Assembly (NCBI GenBank): GCA_003641425.1
Contig: QNAH01000190.1
Location: 1 to 5,722, forward strand
Source of the DNA: Candidatus Zixiibacteriota bacterium
GTDB lineage: Bacteria > Zixibacteria > MSB-5A5 > GN15 > PGXB01
DNA length: 5,722 nucleotides
Reading direction: 5' to 3'
Each line of letters opens with the position of its first letter. Positions within the stretch are counted from its first letter, which is position 1. This document shows positions 5,362-5,722 of the stretch, one piece after another. The notes below the pieces were generated by a model. That model saw only the letters and a list, made by a program, of their open reading frames with translations. It was not told where the DNA came from and did not search any database. The position numbers were made by a program, and so were the translations under genes.

Positions 5362-5722
5362 TTAGAACTCACCGTCAAACTGATATTCCACCTGGATATA
5401 ACCGGTAAGTCCGATATAATCGGTCGCGACAACTTTGACCGGATCGATGCCGTTTCCGTTCAGGCGAATCGATTGGGTCGAATAAATGACGGGATTGTCG
5501 AGGATTTTTATATCGAGACTATCGAGAGGAATCACGATTTCGGATGTGACCGCCTCGTCAACAGTATTGCCTTCACCGACTTCACCGGCGGCAATCTCGA
5601 ACGGTCCCAGCACCAGTTGCGCCTGATCGGCGTTCAGGCGGGACGGGTCGCTGTCGAGATATATCTCAATCGTTGCTCCCAGCGGCAGGTGATTGGTAAT
5701 AATCGAGTTGAAACTGGCCTGA
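5362..5722 (-). CDS. Unrecognised protein, C-terminal fragment (exported beta-rich type)
   Basis: Only the last 119 residues are visible. The frame is open from the right window edge (QASFNSIITNHLPLGATIEI) to TAA at 5362-5364, so the gene starts outside. The GTG at 5611-5613 is an internal Val codon, not a start. The fragment has no cysteine, is rich in beta-formers, Asp and Gly (for example IVIPLDSLDIKILDNPVIYS, and GYIQVEYQFDGEF at the end), and looks like a stack of short beta strands such as a beta-sandwich or repeat domain of an envelope or surface protein. I do not recognise a family. It ends 58 bases before the barrel gene's ATG on the same strand, with no terminator between them, so co-transcription is likely. 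Function is unknown. Confidence 0.7.
   Translation of the reverse strand, partial: QASFNSIITNHLPLGATIEIYLDSDPSRLNADQAQLVLGPFEIAAGEVGEGNTVDEAVTSEIVIPLDSLDIKILDNPVIYSTQSIRLNGNGIDPVKVVATDYIGLTGYIQVEYQFDGEF

Noticed and set aside
5304..5432. A longer barrel protein starting at ATG 5430-5432
   Set aside because: It would overlap the preceding gene's end by 71 bases, place a 43-residue polar extension before an evident signal peptide, and lacks the well-spaced GGAGG found before ATG 5301-5303.
5362..5613. An 83-residue stand-alone protein starting at GTG 5611-5613
   Set aside because: The same frame continues open to the right window edge with protein-like sequence, so the GTG is an internal Val codon of a longer gene.

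Overview
The window most resembles a chromosomal segment of a Gram-negative bacterium of the FCB superphylum, possibly Candidatus Zixibacteria or a close relative. This is an inference from protein style. One secreted protease ends in a two-repeat dockerin of the LDISYLVNYLYKGG type. Another ends in a type IX secretion (T9SS/Por) sorting domain with the SQNYPNPFNPST motif. A beta-barrel outer-membrane protein and strong AGGAGG Shine-Dalgarno sites are also present. No marker gene fixes the lineage. No mobile element, CRISPR array, tRNA or rRNA was seen.

Layout: (1) Positions 1-1697, + strand: a secreted zinc metalloprotease with a C-terminal dockerin. Its 5' end is cut by the window edge inside the signal peptide. 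(2) Positions 1698-1999: a 302-base gap with a cluster of inverted repeats, a tandem 7-mer, a sigma70-like promoter and a short possible leader ORF. (3) Positions 2000-2188, + strand: a 62-residue CxxC/CxxC zinc-ribbon protein. (4) Positions 2222-2254: a strong terminator that can serve both converging transcription units. (5) Positions 5722-2317, - strand: an apparent three-gene unit. In transcription order it holds the C-terminal end of an unrecognised exported-looking beta protein, a PorV/DUF5723-like outer-membrane barrel, and an M6-family (immune inhibitor A-like) metalloprotease with a T9SS sorting domain.

Apart from the zinc ribbon, everything points to the cell envelope and outside: two exported metalloproteases with different C-terminal targeting or docking modules, converging on the small cytoplasmic zinc-ribbon gene. 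The most interesting points are the tight linkage of a sorting-domain protease to a PorV-like barrel, a free-standing dockerin on a protease, and crossing (pseudoknot-compatible) inverted repeats in the 1698-1999 gap. I see no clear evidence of a wholly new system; the genes belong to recognisable families with unusual combinations.
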